Assembly: GCA_902805475.1 (NCBI GenBank)
Contig: CADCSX010000007.1
Coordinates: forward strand, 248,001-312,000
DNA: 64,000 bases
Reading direction: 5' to 3'
Origin: Entonaema liquescens
Taxonomy: Eukaryota > Ascomycota > Sordariomycetes > Xylariales > Xylariaceae
The position numbers and the translations under genes are program-made. The number at the start of each line of letters is the position of its first letter. Within the stretch, counting starts at the first letter, position 1. The notes under the pieces were generated by a model. It did not search any database. It saw only the letters and a list, made by a program, of their open reading frames with translations, and was not told the DNA's origin. This document shows positions 11,435 through 24,399 of the stretch, piece after piece.

Positions 11435-14400
11435 ATGATCGATATGGGAGACTGCCGAAGAGGCCCTTCTACAGGGCCTACGATCCTGATGTTCGGCTCA
11501 CTCGCCTTGTCTTTCAACGAAGCGTCTTTCGCTCAGATCCGCAAAACTGCTGCCGAGAGCGACGAGTTCCGATGGGCATTAGACACTATTACCGAATTCC
11601 CGCAGATATGGAAGTCTCTTAGTGCTTTCACTCCTAGCCTCAAGACTGCTTCGGCACTTGACCAACTTGAGGATCTGAGTGAAGCTTTTCGAACCGGACG
11701 GCCACTCAGCACCCCATTTCCTCTTCCGAATAAACTTCTCATTCCGCTGGTTGTCATCTCTCAACTCACTCAATACGCCACATTCTCGTGTAGCAAAACG
11801 GAGGGGCGACGAACTGATTTATCTGACACATCTAGATCAGACAGGGAAACACTCGGACTTTGTATCGGACTTCTGAGCGCTTTTGCTGTTTCTAGTGCAG
11901 GCAACGACGAACAACAGTTCAAAAAATATGCTGCCGTTGCGGTGCGATTAGCCCTGCTAATCGGAACTGTTGTCGACGTCCAAGACGAGGTTACCGAGCC
12001 ATCAAAATCTCTTAGTGCTGTGTGGAACTCTGCTGAGGGTGGTGCCGAATTGCGCCGTGTTATAGACAGCTTTCCAGGGGTGAGTGAAACTTTACTCCTC
12101 GCACCAATAAGGAAAACTCCTTATAGGGTCACGTTCTTTTACAATTGTGTGACTTTGCATCTAATTTGATGGTCTAGACGTACGTTTCCGTCAACTATGA
12201 CGAGAACCGCGCCACTATCACAACGAAAGGATCAGTTATTACTGAGCTTCAACAATATCTGAGAAGTGCTGGGCTCATCGCTTCGGAAGTTGGGCTGTAT
12301 GGACGATTCCATGCTGACGTCAACACCGAGAAATCGAGACTGCTCATGGAGTTCGTTGACACTCATGTTGAGTTCCAATTTCCAGATGCTGCGTCTTGTC
12401 TTGTCCTTCCCACTCGGTCAAACCGTGGAGGCGAACTAATCGCACAGGGTCCATTACACCACTACGCGTTACAATCTATTCTACTGGAACCACCACGGTG
12501 GTTTCAAACGGTCTCGGCTGTGCGGGATAGTCTGGTGGTGCGCAAGGGCTCATACATAATATCCTTCGGCCCCGAACGCGTCATACCGCCATCGTTACTT
12601 CGTGATCTCAACCCTCATGTGTTACATATGGCTGATTTGGACGGCACGGCTTCGCGACTCGAAGCTTCCTCTAAGAATGAGATGCGAATATTCTCTGACA
12701 ATGATGTTGCTGTTGTTGGTATGTCAATCAAGGTGGCCGGCGCTGAGACTCTGGATGAATTCTGGGACCTTCTGGTCTCTGCTAAGTCGCAACATAAGGA
12801 GGTGCCCAAAGAGAGGTTTTCTTTTGAAACTGCTTTCCGCGACGTCGACCCCAAGAGAAAATGGTTCGGCAACTTTGTTGAGAGCTTCGACAAATTTGAC
12901 CACAAATTCTTCAAGAAGAGCCCTCGCGAGAGCTCAACTATGGACCCTCAGCAACGGCTGTTCCTTCAGTGCGCTTATCAAGCTTTAGAACAATCCGGCT
13001 ATTTTCAGGTTCCTGACATAGACAATCAAGTAGGTTGCTTTGTCGGCGTCTGTTCTCGCGATTACGACTGCAATATTGCATGCGGTCCTCCTAATGCATT
13101 TTCCGCCACCGGTAATCTGCAAAGTTTCATTGCTGGTAAGGTTAGCCACTACTTTGGCTGGACTGGCCCTGGCTTAACAATTGATACGGCATGCTCCTCG
13201 TCTGCTGTCGCTATTCACCAAGCCTGTCGTGCGATAGTTAACGGTGAATGTACCGCCGCTCTTGCCGGTGGCACCAACATAGTGACCAACCCCTTGTGGT
13301 TTCAAAACCTGGCCGGGGCATCATTTTTGAGTACGACTGGCCCATGCAAGCCATTCGATGCGAAGGCAGATGGCTACTGCAGGGGTGAAGGTGTAGCTGC
13401 AGTATTTCTGAAGAAGCTCTCCGCTGCCGTAGCCGACGGTGATCAGATCCTTGGCGTCGTTGCGGCGACAGGTGTCCAACAAAACGAGAACTGTACTCCT
13501 ATCTTCGTTCCCAATGCACCATCCCTCGAGGATCTCTTCCGGTCTGTTACCAAAAAGGCTCGGCTCAAGCCCTGTCAGATTTCAGTAGTCGAGGCCCACG
13601 GCACCGGCACTGCGGTTGGCGACCCAGCCGAGTACGACGGCTTACGGCGAGTACTCGGCGGCCCTGCTTCCGGAAGGAATGAGGATCTTTTACTCGGGTC
13701 AGTGAAGGGGCTCGTCGGCCATACTGAGGCCACTTCGGGGGTTGTCTCCATGGTCAAAGTCATGCTTATGATCCAAAAAGGGATAATCCCACCGCAGCCT
13801 AGTTACACTTCTATCAACCCGGCCATTATGGCAACTCCGGCCGACAAAATGAGAATCCCTACGACTCCACAGACATGGGACACAGAGTTTCGCGCCGCAT
13901 TGATCAATAATTATGGCGCGTCTGGTTCCAATGCCTCAATAATCCTCACGCAATCACCATTTGCCAATACCAAGGCACTAAAAGTAGCGCCAAAGATTCA
14001 TGGAGGTCTCAAGTACCCATTTTGGCTTGCTGGTTTAGATGAACATAGTCTTCGTCGATATAGTAAGGCTTTCCGCAGATTTATCAAGAAAGAAAGTTAC
14101 CCAGCAACGGATTCCTTCCTCTCTAATGTTTCCTTCAACTTGGCCCGTCAGAGCAACCGAACTCTTGACAAGGCGGTTATGTTTAGTGCGCGTTCAGTAG
14201 AAGAGCTTGACCAGAAATTAGGTTCTCTGGAGAGAGGTGACCCTGGCATAACACCCGTTCCTCGACCTGATACTAAACCTGTCATACTGTGCTTTGGGGG
14301 TCAAGTATCGACTTTCGTAGGTTTGGACCAAGGCTTATACGACGGGATGGCTGTTCTGAGAAAACATCTGAACAATGTCGACGCAATCGCTCGTCTGAAT

Positions 14401-17400
14401 AGCGCAGGAAGCATCTTCCCTGGGATATTCCAAACAACGCCTATTAAGGATACTGTCCAATTGCAGACAATGCTCTTTGCTGTACAATACGCTTGCGCAC
14501 GCAGTTGGATCGAATCGGGAATTAAACCTGTAGCAGTGGTCGGCCACAGCTTTGGCGAGCTCACTGCGCTCGCCATTTCGCAGGTGCTCTCATTGGAAGA
14601 TGCTGTGAAGTTAATAGTACACCGTGCAATGCTCGTCCGTGATTCCTGGGGCAGTGAGAAAGGTGCTATGATGGCAGTGGAGGGCGACTTGGACGACATC
14701 GAAAAAATACTTTCGGAGTCGAACAACAGAGTTCCGCAAGAACAACCAGTGAGCATCGCCTGCTATAATGGTCCACGAAACTTCACTCTGGCCGGTTCCA
14801 CTACAGCGATTGATGCAGTTGCCGCTACTATTTCGCCGTCGTTGAGATCAAAGAGATTAAACGTTACAAATTCGTTCCACTGCGCCCTCGTTGATCCTCT
14901 TATTGAGGGTTTAGAGCAAATTGGGAAGTCACTTACATTTCGTAAGCCGACTATCCCCGTAGAAAGAGCCTCGGAGCTCCCTACTCAGGAGAAGTACACA
15001 GCCAAATTCGTTGCTGATCATATGCGGCATCCTGTCTATTTTGATCGTGCGATTCAACGAGTGGCTAAGCAATATCCATCTGCTATCTTCCTGGAGGCTG
15101 GATCTAATTCCACTATTACCTCTATGGCGAGCCGTGCGCTCGGTGGTCCTAGTGGTATTCACTTCCAAGCTATTAACATCACGAATTGTGATAATGCGTG
15201 GAATAATCTCGTTGATGCGACAATAAACTTGTGGAAGGTCGGAACGACGGTACAGCACTGGGCACACCAGAAAGCGCAGACGGAAGAGCATTCCCCTCTT
15301 CTACTGCCGCCATACCAGTTTGAGCAGGCAACTCACTGGCTGAACTTCAAGGTGCCTCCCAAGGCAGCTGAACTGTCTTCGGCAAACGCAACCAACCTGG
15401 AGAGAGAGAGGCTCCCAGATAGCCTCCTCACTTTTGTTGGTTATCAGGATAGTAAAAAGCGGATTTTGAAGTTTAGGGTTAATACCATGATCGCTAAATA
15501 TGAAAAGCTTATCGAAGGTCATATTATCGCGCAAACCGCATCCATTTGTCCGGCTACCGTACAACTTAGTCTCGTCATTGAGGCCGTTCAAAACGTTCGG
15601 CCGGACCTAGAAGCAGCCAAACTGGAGCCACAGATTCATGTTGTAGAGAATCAATCGCCCATTTGCGTTAATCCGGCACGAGCTGTTTGGATTGAATTAG
15701 AGGAAGAAGGAGCAAGCAAAAGCCCGTCCTGGAATTTTCAGGTATTCAGCACGGACATGCCTCAAGGAGCGGCCAAAACTCTACACACAACGGGCAGAAT
15801 TTCCTTCTGCTCAACAGAGGATTTATCGCTGAAGCTTGAGTTCGCGCGCCTCGAGCGACTTATTGGGCACAGCCGCTGCGTTGAGCTGCTACAAAGCGGC
15901 GACGTTGACGAGATCCTCTCGAATAGAAATATATACAAGATATTTTCGGAGGTTGTCGGCTACGGCGAGGATTACCGTGGCCTCCGGAAATTAGTAGGGT
16001 GCGGGAATCAGTCCGCCGGCCATGTTGTTAAAAGGTACAACCCCGAGGCCTGGCTTGACCCTCATCTGGCCGACAGTTTCTGCCAAGTTGGAGGTATTTT
16101 CGTGAACTGCATGACGGATAGAGCCTCCTCTGATATGTATATCGCAAATGGTATCGAGCAATGGATTCGCTCTCCCAAACTTCGTCCCGGCGATGCCCGA
16201 CCGGATAACTTCCACGTACTCGCAACGCACCACCGTTCAGACGAAAAATATCTCACCGACGTTTTCATATTTCATCCAGATACCGGCGCGCTACTAGAAG
16301 CTATCCTCGGAATTAGTTACGTCAAGATTGTGAAGGCCTCGATGAGTAAGCTTCTGTCTCGTCTCACCGCAGGGGGTGCTGCAACTGCTGCGCCGTCCGA
16401 GCCCGTCAAGGTTGCATCGTTCGAAGCCGTGCCTACGGAGATCGTTCCACCGAATCCTGTCTCTACAAAGACGTCCAAGCCACAAAAAGCGAAGAAGTCG
16501 CCAAAGTCTAACGCGGCCCCCAAGGTCAAGGAGATTTTGGCCGATCTTTCTGGTCTTGAATTGGACGAGATCAAGGATGACAGCCGGCTTGCGGATCTTG
16601 GGATCGATTCCCTAATGGGGATGGAGATGGCGTACGAGATCGAGGCGGCTTTCAAGATCACGCTGCCTGAAAGTGAGCTTATGGAGATTGTTGATATGCC
16701 TGGCTTGATGAAATGCGTGCAGAGGGCAATAGGCGGAGATGCCGCCAGCGAGACGAGCGACCAAAGTGAAGATGACACTACCAGCGACAGCGATTCCAGA
16801 TCGTATAGTGTCAGCGAAGCATCGTCGGGGCATCCGACCGGTTTGACAACTCCGGCAGCCGATTATGATAAGGATTCATACGACACTCTCAGTGCCTGTG
16901 ATGATGAGCTAAAGCTCCCATTTGCCACGGTTATGCAAGCATTCAATGAAACGAAAGCTCTTACTGATGATAGAATCGCCGAATATGGACAGGCCAATTA
17001 CTTTGACACGGTGATGCCATTGCAGACAGATATGTGCGTCGCACTCACATTCGAGGCATTCGACCAGCTCGGACAACATCTTCGCCAGGCGAAACCGGGA
17101 GACAAGTTTTGTCGCATTTCTCATCCAAAGGAGCATACCCGTCTGGTGGACTACTTATATCTGATGCTAGAGAAGGAAACTCGCACGGTCAATGTTAACG
17201 GCGACGTTATTACTAGAACCGATATAACAGCGCCGGCAAGGTCGAGTAACGAGATACTCCAAGAGTTACTGGCCCGCTTCCCCGACCAGACGTCAGCTAA
17301 TAAACTTACATTTTACACCGGATCATACCTCGCAGATGTTTTGAAGGGAAAGACAGACGGTATCAAGTTGATCTTTGGTACTCCTGAGGGGCGGGAACTC

Positions 17401-19355
17401 GTCTCAAGTATGTACGCAGAATGGCCTTTGAATCGGCTTTTCTATAAGCAAATGGAGGACTTCCTTGCAAAACTTTGCTCCAAGCTTGATATGAGTGCGG
17501 GTCCGCTTAAGATCCTTGAGATGGGTGCAGGTACTGGAGGCACAACCCGATGGCTCGTTCCTCTCTTAGCCTCATTGAACGTACCGGTCGAGTATACATT
17601 TACCGACCTCGCACCGTCGTTCGTAGCAGCCGCACGCAAGAAGTTCAAGCAGTACCCATTCATGAAGTTTAGAGCTCACGACATTGAACAGGCACCGGCG
17701 GATGATCTAATCGGAACTCAACACATTGTGATCGCCAGCAATGCTGTTCACGCCACGCATTCTCTAGGTGTATCTGGAAAGAACATCCGTAAAGCATTAC
17801 GCCCTGATGGGTTGCTCATGATGCTTGAGATGACTGGGACATTGTACTGGGTAGACATGGTCTTCGGGTTATTCGAGGGCTGGTGGTTCTTTGACGATGG
17901 GCGCACACACGCCGTCACAAATGAGCTTAGGTGGGAGAAGGATCTTCAAGCTGTGGGCTATGGGCATGTCGACTGGACGGATGGAGTTCGATCCGAAAAT
18001 AAATGCGAAAAGCTGATTATTGCGATGGCCTCGGGTGAGAGGTGCGAACAGCTCCCAATCCCTCCTCTCTACCTAATAAGAGTCTATCAGCTGACCTGGC
18101 GGCACGGCAAACAGTCGTTGATAGGTACGTTCAGGGCTTCACCGATGGCTTCTCGGCTGGCCTCGAAGATGTGTCGGGGTACAGCGTTCTCAAGACGAAC
18201 TCGGATGGGAAAACAGTGCTGATTACGGGCGCAACCGGTAGCCTGGGATCACACCTAATCGCCCAATTCGCGGAAATGGCAGACATCACTCGTATCGTCT
18301 GCTTAAATCGACGCAGAGGAACTGACCCAGGGGAGCGTCAGAAGCAAGCCCTTGCCAAAAAAGGCATATTCCTATCCGACAGAGCTATCGACAAACTACA
18401 AGTCTTCGAAACGGATATGTCGAAACCCAGCCTTGGCTTACCTGCTGCGGACTACCAAAATATTGTCGATAAGGTCACTCATATCGTCCATAATGCATGG
18501 CTTATGAATGCAAAGTCGTCACTTCGTACTTTTGAAGCGCAGTTCCAAATTATGAAAAACCTCCTTCACCTTTCTCGTGAGATTTCCGTTCAGCGCGTCC
18601 CGGGTACCAGAGTTACCTTCCAATTTATTTCGTCCATTGCCACCGTTGGCCATCGACCCATATGGTCAGGTGAGCCAATAGTCCCCGAGGAACGCATGAC
18701 GATTGAGTCCGTATTGCCTACAGGATACGGTGACGCCAAATACATATGTGAGCTTATGTTGGACGAGACGCTGCATAAGCATCCTGACCGTTTCCGCGCT
18801 ATGGTTGTTCGACCCGGGCAAATAGCAGGTTCAAGTACAAGTGGTTACTGGAATATTATGGAGCATCTTTCTTTTCTAATCAAGTCATCCCAAACGCTGA
18901 AAGTGCTGCCGGACTTTGATGGCCTTCTATCCTGGACACCGGTTGACAAGGTCGCTGGCACGCTTGCTGATCTTCTTCTCCTGCCAGAAAATGAAACGCA
19001 TTACCCCATTTACCATGTTGAGAATCCAGTTCGCCAACCGTGGAAAGAGATGACTCCCGTACTAGCTAACGCCTTGAATATACCACAAGAAGGTATTATT
19101 CCTTTTAGAGAGTGGGTACAAAAGGTTCGGGAACATCCTAGACGAATTGAAGGACCTGAAGGAGAGAACCCAGCATATTTATTGGTTGACTTTCTAGATG
19201 ATAATTTCTTTCGCATGTCTTGTGGTGGCCTATTACTTGATAGCGTTAAAGCTCGAAAGCATTCGAAAACATTGGCAAATACAGGTCCCGTCGATGAAAA
19301 CGTGGCCAGGAGGTTTATACAAAGCTGGAAAGATGTGGGATTTTTAAGTCGATGA
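11435..19355 (+). CDS. Non-reducing polyketide synthase, SAT-KS-MAT-PT-ACP-CMeT-R
   Basis: Exons 11435-12079, 12178-18034 and 18091-19355 give 2588 residues. The last intron (56 nt, GTGAGA...CTAAT...CAG) joins two overlapping frames exactly before the ADLAARQTVVDRY linker. SAT: GLCIG with Cys143 and His260 in GRFHADVN. KS: Cys554 in DTACSSS, His689 in HGTGT, His730 in GHTEA. MAT: Ser1006 in GHSFGE and His1116. PT: His1330 in EGHIIAQ and Asp1514 in ADSFCQ. There is one ACP, with the phosphopantetheine Ser1693 in GIDSLMG. CMeT: LEMGAGTGG near 1995. C-terminal thioester reductase: TGATGSLG at 2213-2220 and YGDAK at 2380-2384. All catalytic residues are present, so it should be active. The architecture matches NR-PKSs that release C-methylated aromatic aldehydes (3-methylorcinaldehyde synthase, TropA, the citrinin synthase). 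There is no thioesterase. Chain length and starter cannot be read from sequence alone. Confidence 0.97.
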
Positions 19356-20121
19356 AATATGGTTTCTCATAGTTAGAAGAGTTGGCCTTTTCGGTGTTGA
19401 TATTGTAGCATTTCTTTTGCTTTTCAGGTAGGGACCATGGAATAATGAATAGTTAGTTGATAAAAATGTCTAATGCAACATATTTATGATTTTTGCTACG
19501 CGTTTCCCCATGTATTTTGGAAGCTATGACATTTCGAACCCCCCCCCCTACACGTAGATGCAGACTTCCAGAAATTATGCGGATTCCCGGTTGTACATTC
19601 CCCATCCCCACTTCCATGTTACTAACGTCCACTATTACGCAGGTACAGGAGTACTTTGGTACTTACATACATGTACGGATCCGTAGATGCCTCATAGATG
19701 CTGAGACTGAAATCGCTCGCACCTGCCACGTCACGTGAAACATGCCATCTCGTGCATTTTTCGGGATTCTAGGCAATCACAGCTGAGGTTGATCTTCGGT
19801 AATAGTTACCCCCACCTTGGCAACTTAGGTAACCTGGTTGATTGGGTGACGCGAATTTGCGATTTTTGATTGACAGCACGCTGGAGTAATAGAGCCATCG
19901 CCGCGCCAGCGACATCAATTTCCATTTTCTCCCCTAACCAAATAAAAAATCCACAAGTCGAACCGTCCCATTCGATCCCGCTGTTTCCGCCAACCAAATA
20001 CTCATCTTCTATCGTTCTTTCGTCCAAAACGTCCCTTTGCATTACTTACCTTTTTCTTTCCGAGACGCTTTTTTTTTTCTTCGCGTCTTCCGTACTAATT
20101 AATCCTTATACCTAAGTAGAC
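19356..20121. other. Intergenic between NR-PKS and EB1
   Basis: No gene seen. A C9-10 run occurs near 19541-19550. The right half becomes pyrimidine-rich, with a T9 run near 20070, as in promoters of strongly expressed fungal housekeeping genes, and leads into the EB1 start at 20122. Confidence 0.5.
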
Positions 20122-21217
20122 ATGGGTGAATCTCGGTGAGTGATGATCTACATATTCGCCCGTTTTACTGTTATAATAATAGTTTCCAACTGACATTCTA
20201 TTACTCCTATGTAGACAAGAGCTGGTAGCATGGCTGAACAGCCTTCTCCAGCTAAACATTACCAAAGTCGAACAATGTGGTACTGGGTAAGATCCTTACC
20301 TTTTACTTTTATTATTTACCCCTCCCCCGCCAAACAATATCCAAGCTATACAGTATTTAGGAGAGGAAGACAACCAGTCATAACCTTGCCGCGGATGCTT
20401 TTGGATGTTCCCGACGCAAGATTTGAGCTAACTTTATTCCTTACCCTTTACAGTGCCGCTCTCTGCCAGGTGTTCGACAGCATCTTCCTCGATGTTCCCA
20501 TGTCGCGGGTGAAGTTTAATGTCACCAGCGAGTACGCCTACGTCCAGAACTTTAAGGTCTTGCAAAGTTAGTTTCGCCTTTCATCCCATTTATTACCTAG
20601 TCTATACCATATAGAACTAGAGCGAAGGCTGTTTTGATCATTTAGCTTTGTATGTGCTGACTTTTGCTTTGTTTCCAGACACATTCGCCAAGCACAATGT
20701 CGACAAGCCCATCCCGGTCGAAGCCCTCACCAAATGTAAGATGCAGGACAACCTTGAGTTCCTACAGTGGACCAAGCGATTCTGGGATCAGTATTATCCC
20801 GGTGGGGACTACGATGCTGTCGGACGAAGAAAAGGTGGTACTCTTCCCGCCGGCGGCGCGGCGGCGCGAGCCACTGGCGGTGCCGGATCAGCTGCAGCAC
20901 GAAGAGGCGGCACAACTCCTACAACCGGACCTCGCGTACCTAAGGCTGGTGGCGGTGGTGCTGCATCAGCTGCATTGATCCAAGAGAATTCGACGTTGAA
21001 GGAGACAGTCGTCGGTCTCGAGCGCGAACGAGACTTCTATTTCAGCAAGTTACGAGATATAGAACTCTTGATCCAACAGGCTGTCGACGAAGACCCCGAG
21101 ATCGAGAAGCAGGAAGACGGGCTCATCAAGCAAATCCAGACGATACTCTACTCAACTGAGGAAGGCTTTGAGATTCCTGCCGAAGGAGAGGCACTAGATG
21201 ACCAAGAGACGTTCTAA
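20122..21217 (+). CDS. BIM1: EB1/Bim1 microtubule plus-end-tracking protein
   Basis: Four exons (20122-20135, 20215-20286, 20454-20566, 20679-21217) give 245 residues. The first exon is only 14 nt (MGESR), followed by QELVAWLNSLLQLNITKVEQ, the conserved start of the EB1 calponin-homology domain (about residues 3-120) that binds growing microtubule ends. A glycine/alanine- and basic-rich linker follows (GRRKGGTLPAGG onward). The EB homology coiled coil is LKETVVGLERERDFYFSKLR with the downstream DIE-L segment. The protein ends in an acidic tail with an aromatic last residue (DDQETF), the site that CAP-Gly partners normally read. Length and intron phases suit the fungal orthologue. As a universal cytoskeletal gene it probably marks the right limit of the polyketide set. 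Confidence 0.96.
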
Positions 21218-21960
21218 AGTCCGCAAGAGCGGCAAAACAATAAGAGCAAAATGATAAATAACCATCGGATTCAAAGTCGGTAGATGGTTATGAAATAATA
21301 TTGGAGCGGCTGGTATGGTGAGCCAAAAAAGGACAGGATGATGCGGGTGCTAGAGAGATGCATCTGGAAGGGTGTTATTAGAGAGCCCTCGGCTTTTATT
21401 CAGTTTGCATTACCACAGGAATGAGATTCCGGATTCCTAATAGTACTAGAAGACGTTGTCTGCTCTAGACTAATATACCCGCTTGACTCAAGGGTGTGAT
21501 GCCTAGAGATTTTGACGATAGATATCAACACAGACCTTAGGTTTTTTTCCCCCTTCATAAAAGGTAATCATTCACGTATTTATTCACCTAATTACTTTAG
21601 TTCATATCTGGTAATATTTATCCCTTTATTCTAAGTTCCGACTTAATCCCCCCTATAATAAGGTTACCTAGCTGCATATTTCGGCCAACCTCGAAATAGG
21701 TAGCTTGCTATTTTTTGCGACTTTCCCGAGAAATGCGACCGCCGTGAATTTCTTATTGTTAACCGTTTCGGCCTAAGGTTACCCTCGCCGTGTTCACCCT
21801 CTAGTATTGATGACATCTTTCGAATATCTCGTCCTCTACAGTTTTAAGAACTTGGCTGTCGACATACCCTTAGACATCCCCTCATTCAACCCATTAATCA
21901 AGCACACTATTGCCCGATGAATTGCACCGCGTGACATCACCATTCGTGCCGTCGCTAGAA
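21218..21960. other. Intergenic between EB1 and chromodomain gene
   Basis: No gene seen. Likely EB1 3' region and promoter of the next gene. The frame of the chromodomain gene is open upstream to 21910 but has no ATG before 21961. Confidence 0.5.
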
Positions 21961-22952
21961 ATGGCGCCGACAAGTTATCCTAGGGGCATAAAAGACACCA
22001 ACACCCAGAAGTCTGTAGGACTTACACCTGTGGCTAAACACACTTCGCAAAAGAATACTCGTCCACAGCGAAGTTCTTTGCGTAGAGCTGTTCAGGAGAG
22101 TCTCCTTGACTTATCAGCCGCAGCTTCCATCACTACTCCTCCCCCTAGTCCTCAACCACTATTTCCCCCTTCGTCATCATCCGTACCGTCGGCCTTAGTA
22201 TCGCGCATTAACACCATTGCACAGCGAAGCTCGCTACGTCGAGCACTCAAAGAAAGCTTGCGTGATGTCGCCACTATCGGAACTGCCGCCACAATCGCAA
22301 CCACTCCCCCACCATCCCTATCGCTAACACCGCCAATAACCCCTGAGTTCGTGTCGACCAAAAACTCTGCTCCGTCGTCGGTAATGTCCATGGCATCTCC
22401 CTTGTCAATATCGCCGCCTATTTACATTACTGCCAAACCGTCGCATCATCCAACACCAACTTCGTCTTTTATTTCCACATTGGCGGAAAGCAGAAAGCCG
22501 AGAATATTGCAGAAGCAACAATTAAAGCGATTAGGAAGAAAGCCGACTATTAAGAAAGGCAAAATTCCAGGGCGCAGTGATATCGATAAGGGGCATGAGC
22601 AAGGTGAACATCTAGAAGTGGTGGATAAGGCTAATATTAATGGTATCCCGACATCCCGTAAAGGCTGGTACCGCGTGCGATCCATCATCAACGAATCTCA
22701 AGATCAAAACGGACATCTTATCTACTTCGTCGACTGGGAGGGTCATGACCCTCGTACTGGTATCGGTTGGCCTGGATCCTGGGTGCGTTTGCTTTTATCT
22801 ACCATATTTTGACCTCTGTTCATTCTGACATGTTTAATAACTTTGACTAAAAATCCACAACAAAACACTAACACCCCTATGATATTTAGGTCAATTCGAA
22901 GCAAGTCTCGGAAGCTGCGATTCGTGAGTGGGAGGACAAGCGAAACAAATAG
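21961..22952 (+). CDS. Chromodomain protein with low-complexity N-terminus
   Basis: Two exons, 21961-22782 and 22890-22952, give 294 residues; the intron joins the SW end of exon 1 to VNSKQVSEAAIREWEDKRNK. The chromodomain is about residues 236-294, at the very C-terminus: YRVRSIINES, then YFVDWEGHDP, then the C-terminal helix AAIREWE. Chromodomains bind methylated histone tails or act in retroelement integrases, but this one has no integrase. The N-terminal 200 residues are rich in Ser, Pro and Thr and contain an imperfect internal repeat whose units begin QRSSLRRA (near residues 38 and 88), each followed by a TTPPPS segment. A basic stretch around GRKPTIKKGKIPG suggests nuclear location. 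The first in-frame ATG is at 21961. A role in heterochromatin is inference only; it could be a domesticated retroelement fragment. Confidence 0.75.
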
Positions 22953-24399
22953 CAGGTGAGAGGGAGATGTTATAATGGCTGGGAAGTCAGGAGAATGACG
23001 AATCAATACGCACGCCTACCTATACTATTGCAGAGCAATATCCACGTCAATCATGCTATCTGCCCCTTGCTTTTTCGCCAACCGTCAAAGACCGAAGTCG
23101 AGATTTCACAAGGGGAATAATTTACCAAGAGGAAAGTTTACTACTCGAATTGCCAAAGACCCTGATTCATATGTCGAACAGACTACCGTACAAGCTATTG
23201 CTGGTGCATTGAGAAACATGAAAAAAGGATTAGCAGGCAAATCCGGCAATAAACTAGCAAGCTTATCAAGTTACGTGTATTACATAGTTGCGAGTGTTTT
23301 TACCAGACAAAAAAGATTTCTATGCGCAAGTGCAACAGTTGCCATTCTTGACGCTGATTCAGGGGTTAACTTATAGCAACTACATGATTTTCTTCTGTGC
23401 TATGCCAAACAACTAATACAAAAGCTTCCCATTTCCCACTTTGGAATACCTAGACCCTCGTAAGATCATACTGATAATAACTCTCGCAAAAGCTAGTTAT
23501 AATAACAATTATGACCTTCAAATAGGCACCAAACGTCTTGAATGAGAGCGCTGTATCGCCGATGCGATAGACTGCCACCGTATCTATTAGCAATATACCA
23601 ACTTCGCTTATATAATGTTAGATTCCCCATGGTATCCCGCTAAACTATCACTTTCGACCCCTTTTCTTACCGTTCGTGCCATTTTCCTCGAGTTCAGTGA
23701 TATGGTCACTTAACTCAGGCTTAGAAAAATTATAACTATTAGCAGCAGTCACTTTATAGCTAGTAGTTGTTGCGTTATCACATATAAGTCTCCCGAGCCG
23801 AACTCCTCACTTGCGCCGCATCTATGTTTGGCGATCCATGATATGGCCCTGAAGCTGAGCTTTGATCTCTAATATACATATCAGTAATACATTTACAGTT
23901 AATCCAATGATAAAATAATGATTATTATACTTGTACCAGTTAGTTATAGAGTTTGTAATTATTATCAAATTTTCTCACCAAGTTTTACTATATCTAAGAT
24001 TTTCTCTTAGAGTCGTCCCCTGTCATCCAGCAGCTTTGAAATTGTGGAGTGTACGAATAATTAAGCGAATCCGAACCTTACGAACTCTTACGATTTTATA
24101 CGCCATAGATTTGCCCACGGACTAGGCCAGGGGTCTAGCAATTCCAACGAATCAAGAAGTTGATCCTTCTAACAAGACTTCTGTTAATAGGAGAGGATCC
24201 TGGAGTAGTTAATATCACCCCCCTGATTGGTTAAAGTCTAAGGTAGTTGGTCTTTATGCAAGATGGTCGCATAATAAACCCTTGTCGCGGTCCCCTATAC
24301 ATAAATACTACAAAATTCGAGGTAGCATTATATAAGTCGACACTCCTACATAGCTCGCGCACTATCGTGGTGGGGAATCGAAGTTTCAAGCTCCTCACA
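22953..24399. other. Intergenic, no recognised gene
   Basis: About 1.4 kb. An ATG frame of 107 codons (23053-23376) has a basic first half but no domain I recognise, and codons after the chromodomain stop stay open for about 55 triplets. Neither is called. The region around 23900-24010 is AT-rich. The right end carries the CYP promoter. Confidence 0.5.
24329..24336 (+). promoter_or_regulatory. TATA element of the cytochrome P450 gene
   Basis: TATATAAG lies 64 bases before the CYP ATG at 24400, an ordinary spacing. Motif and position only. Confidence 0.45.

Noticed and set aside
14301..14756. Minus-strand frames inside the PKS
   Set aside because: Shadows of a gene with a full set of catalytic motifs on the plus strand.
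18034..18091. Apparent frameshift in the PKS between CMeT and R domains
   Set aside because: A normal 56-nt intron with good donor, branch and acceptor restores the frame exactly.
23053..23376. 107-codon frame after the chromodomain gene
   Set aside because: Protein-like in its basic first half but unrecognised, and it cannot be joined in frame to the chromodomain gene without keeping a stop.
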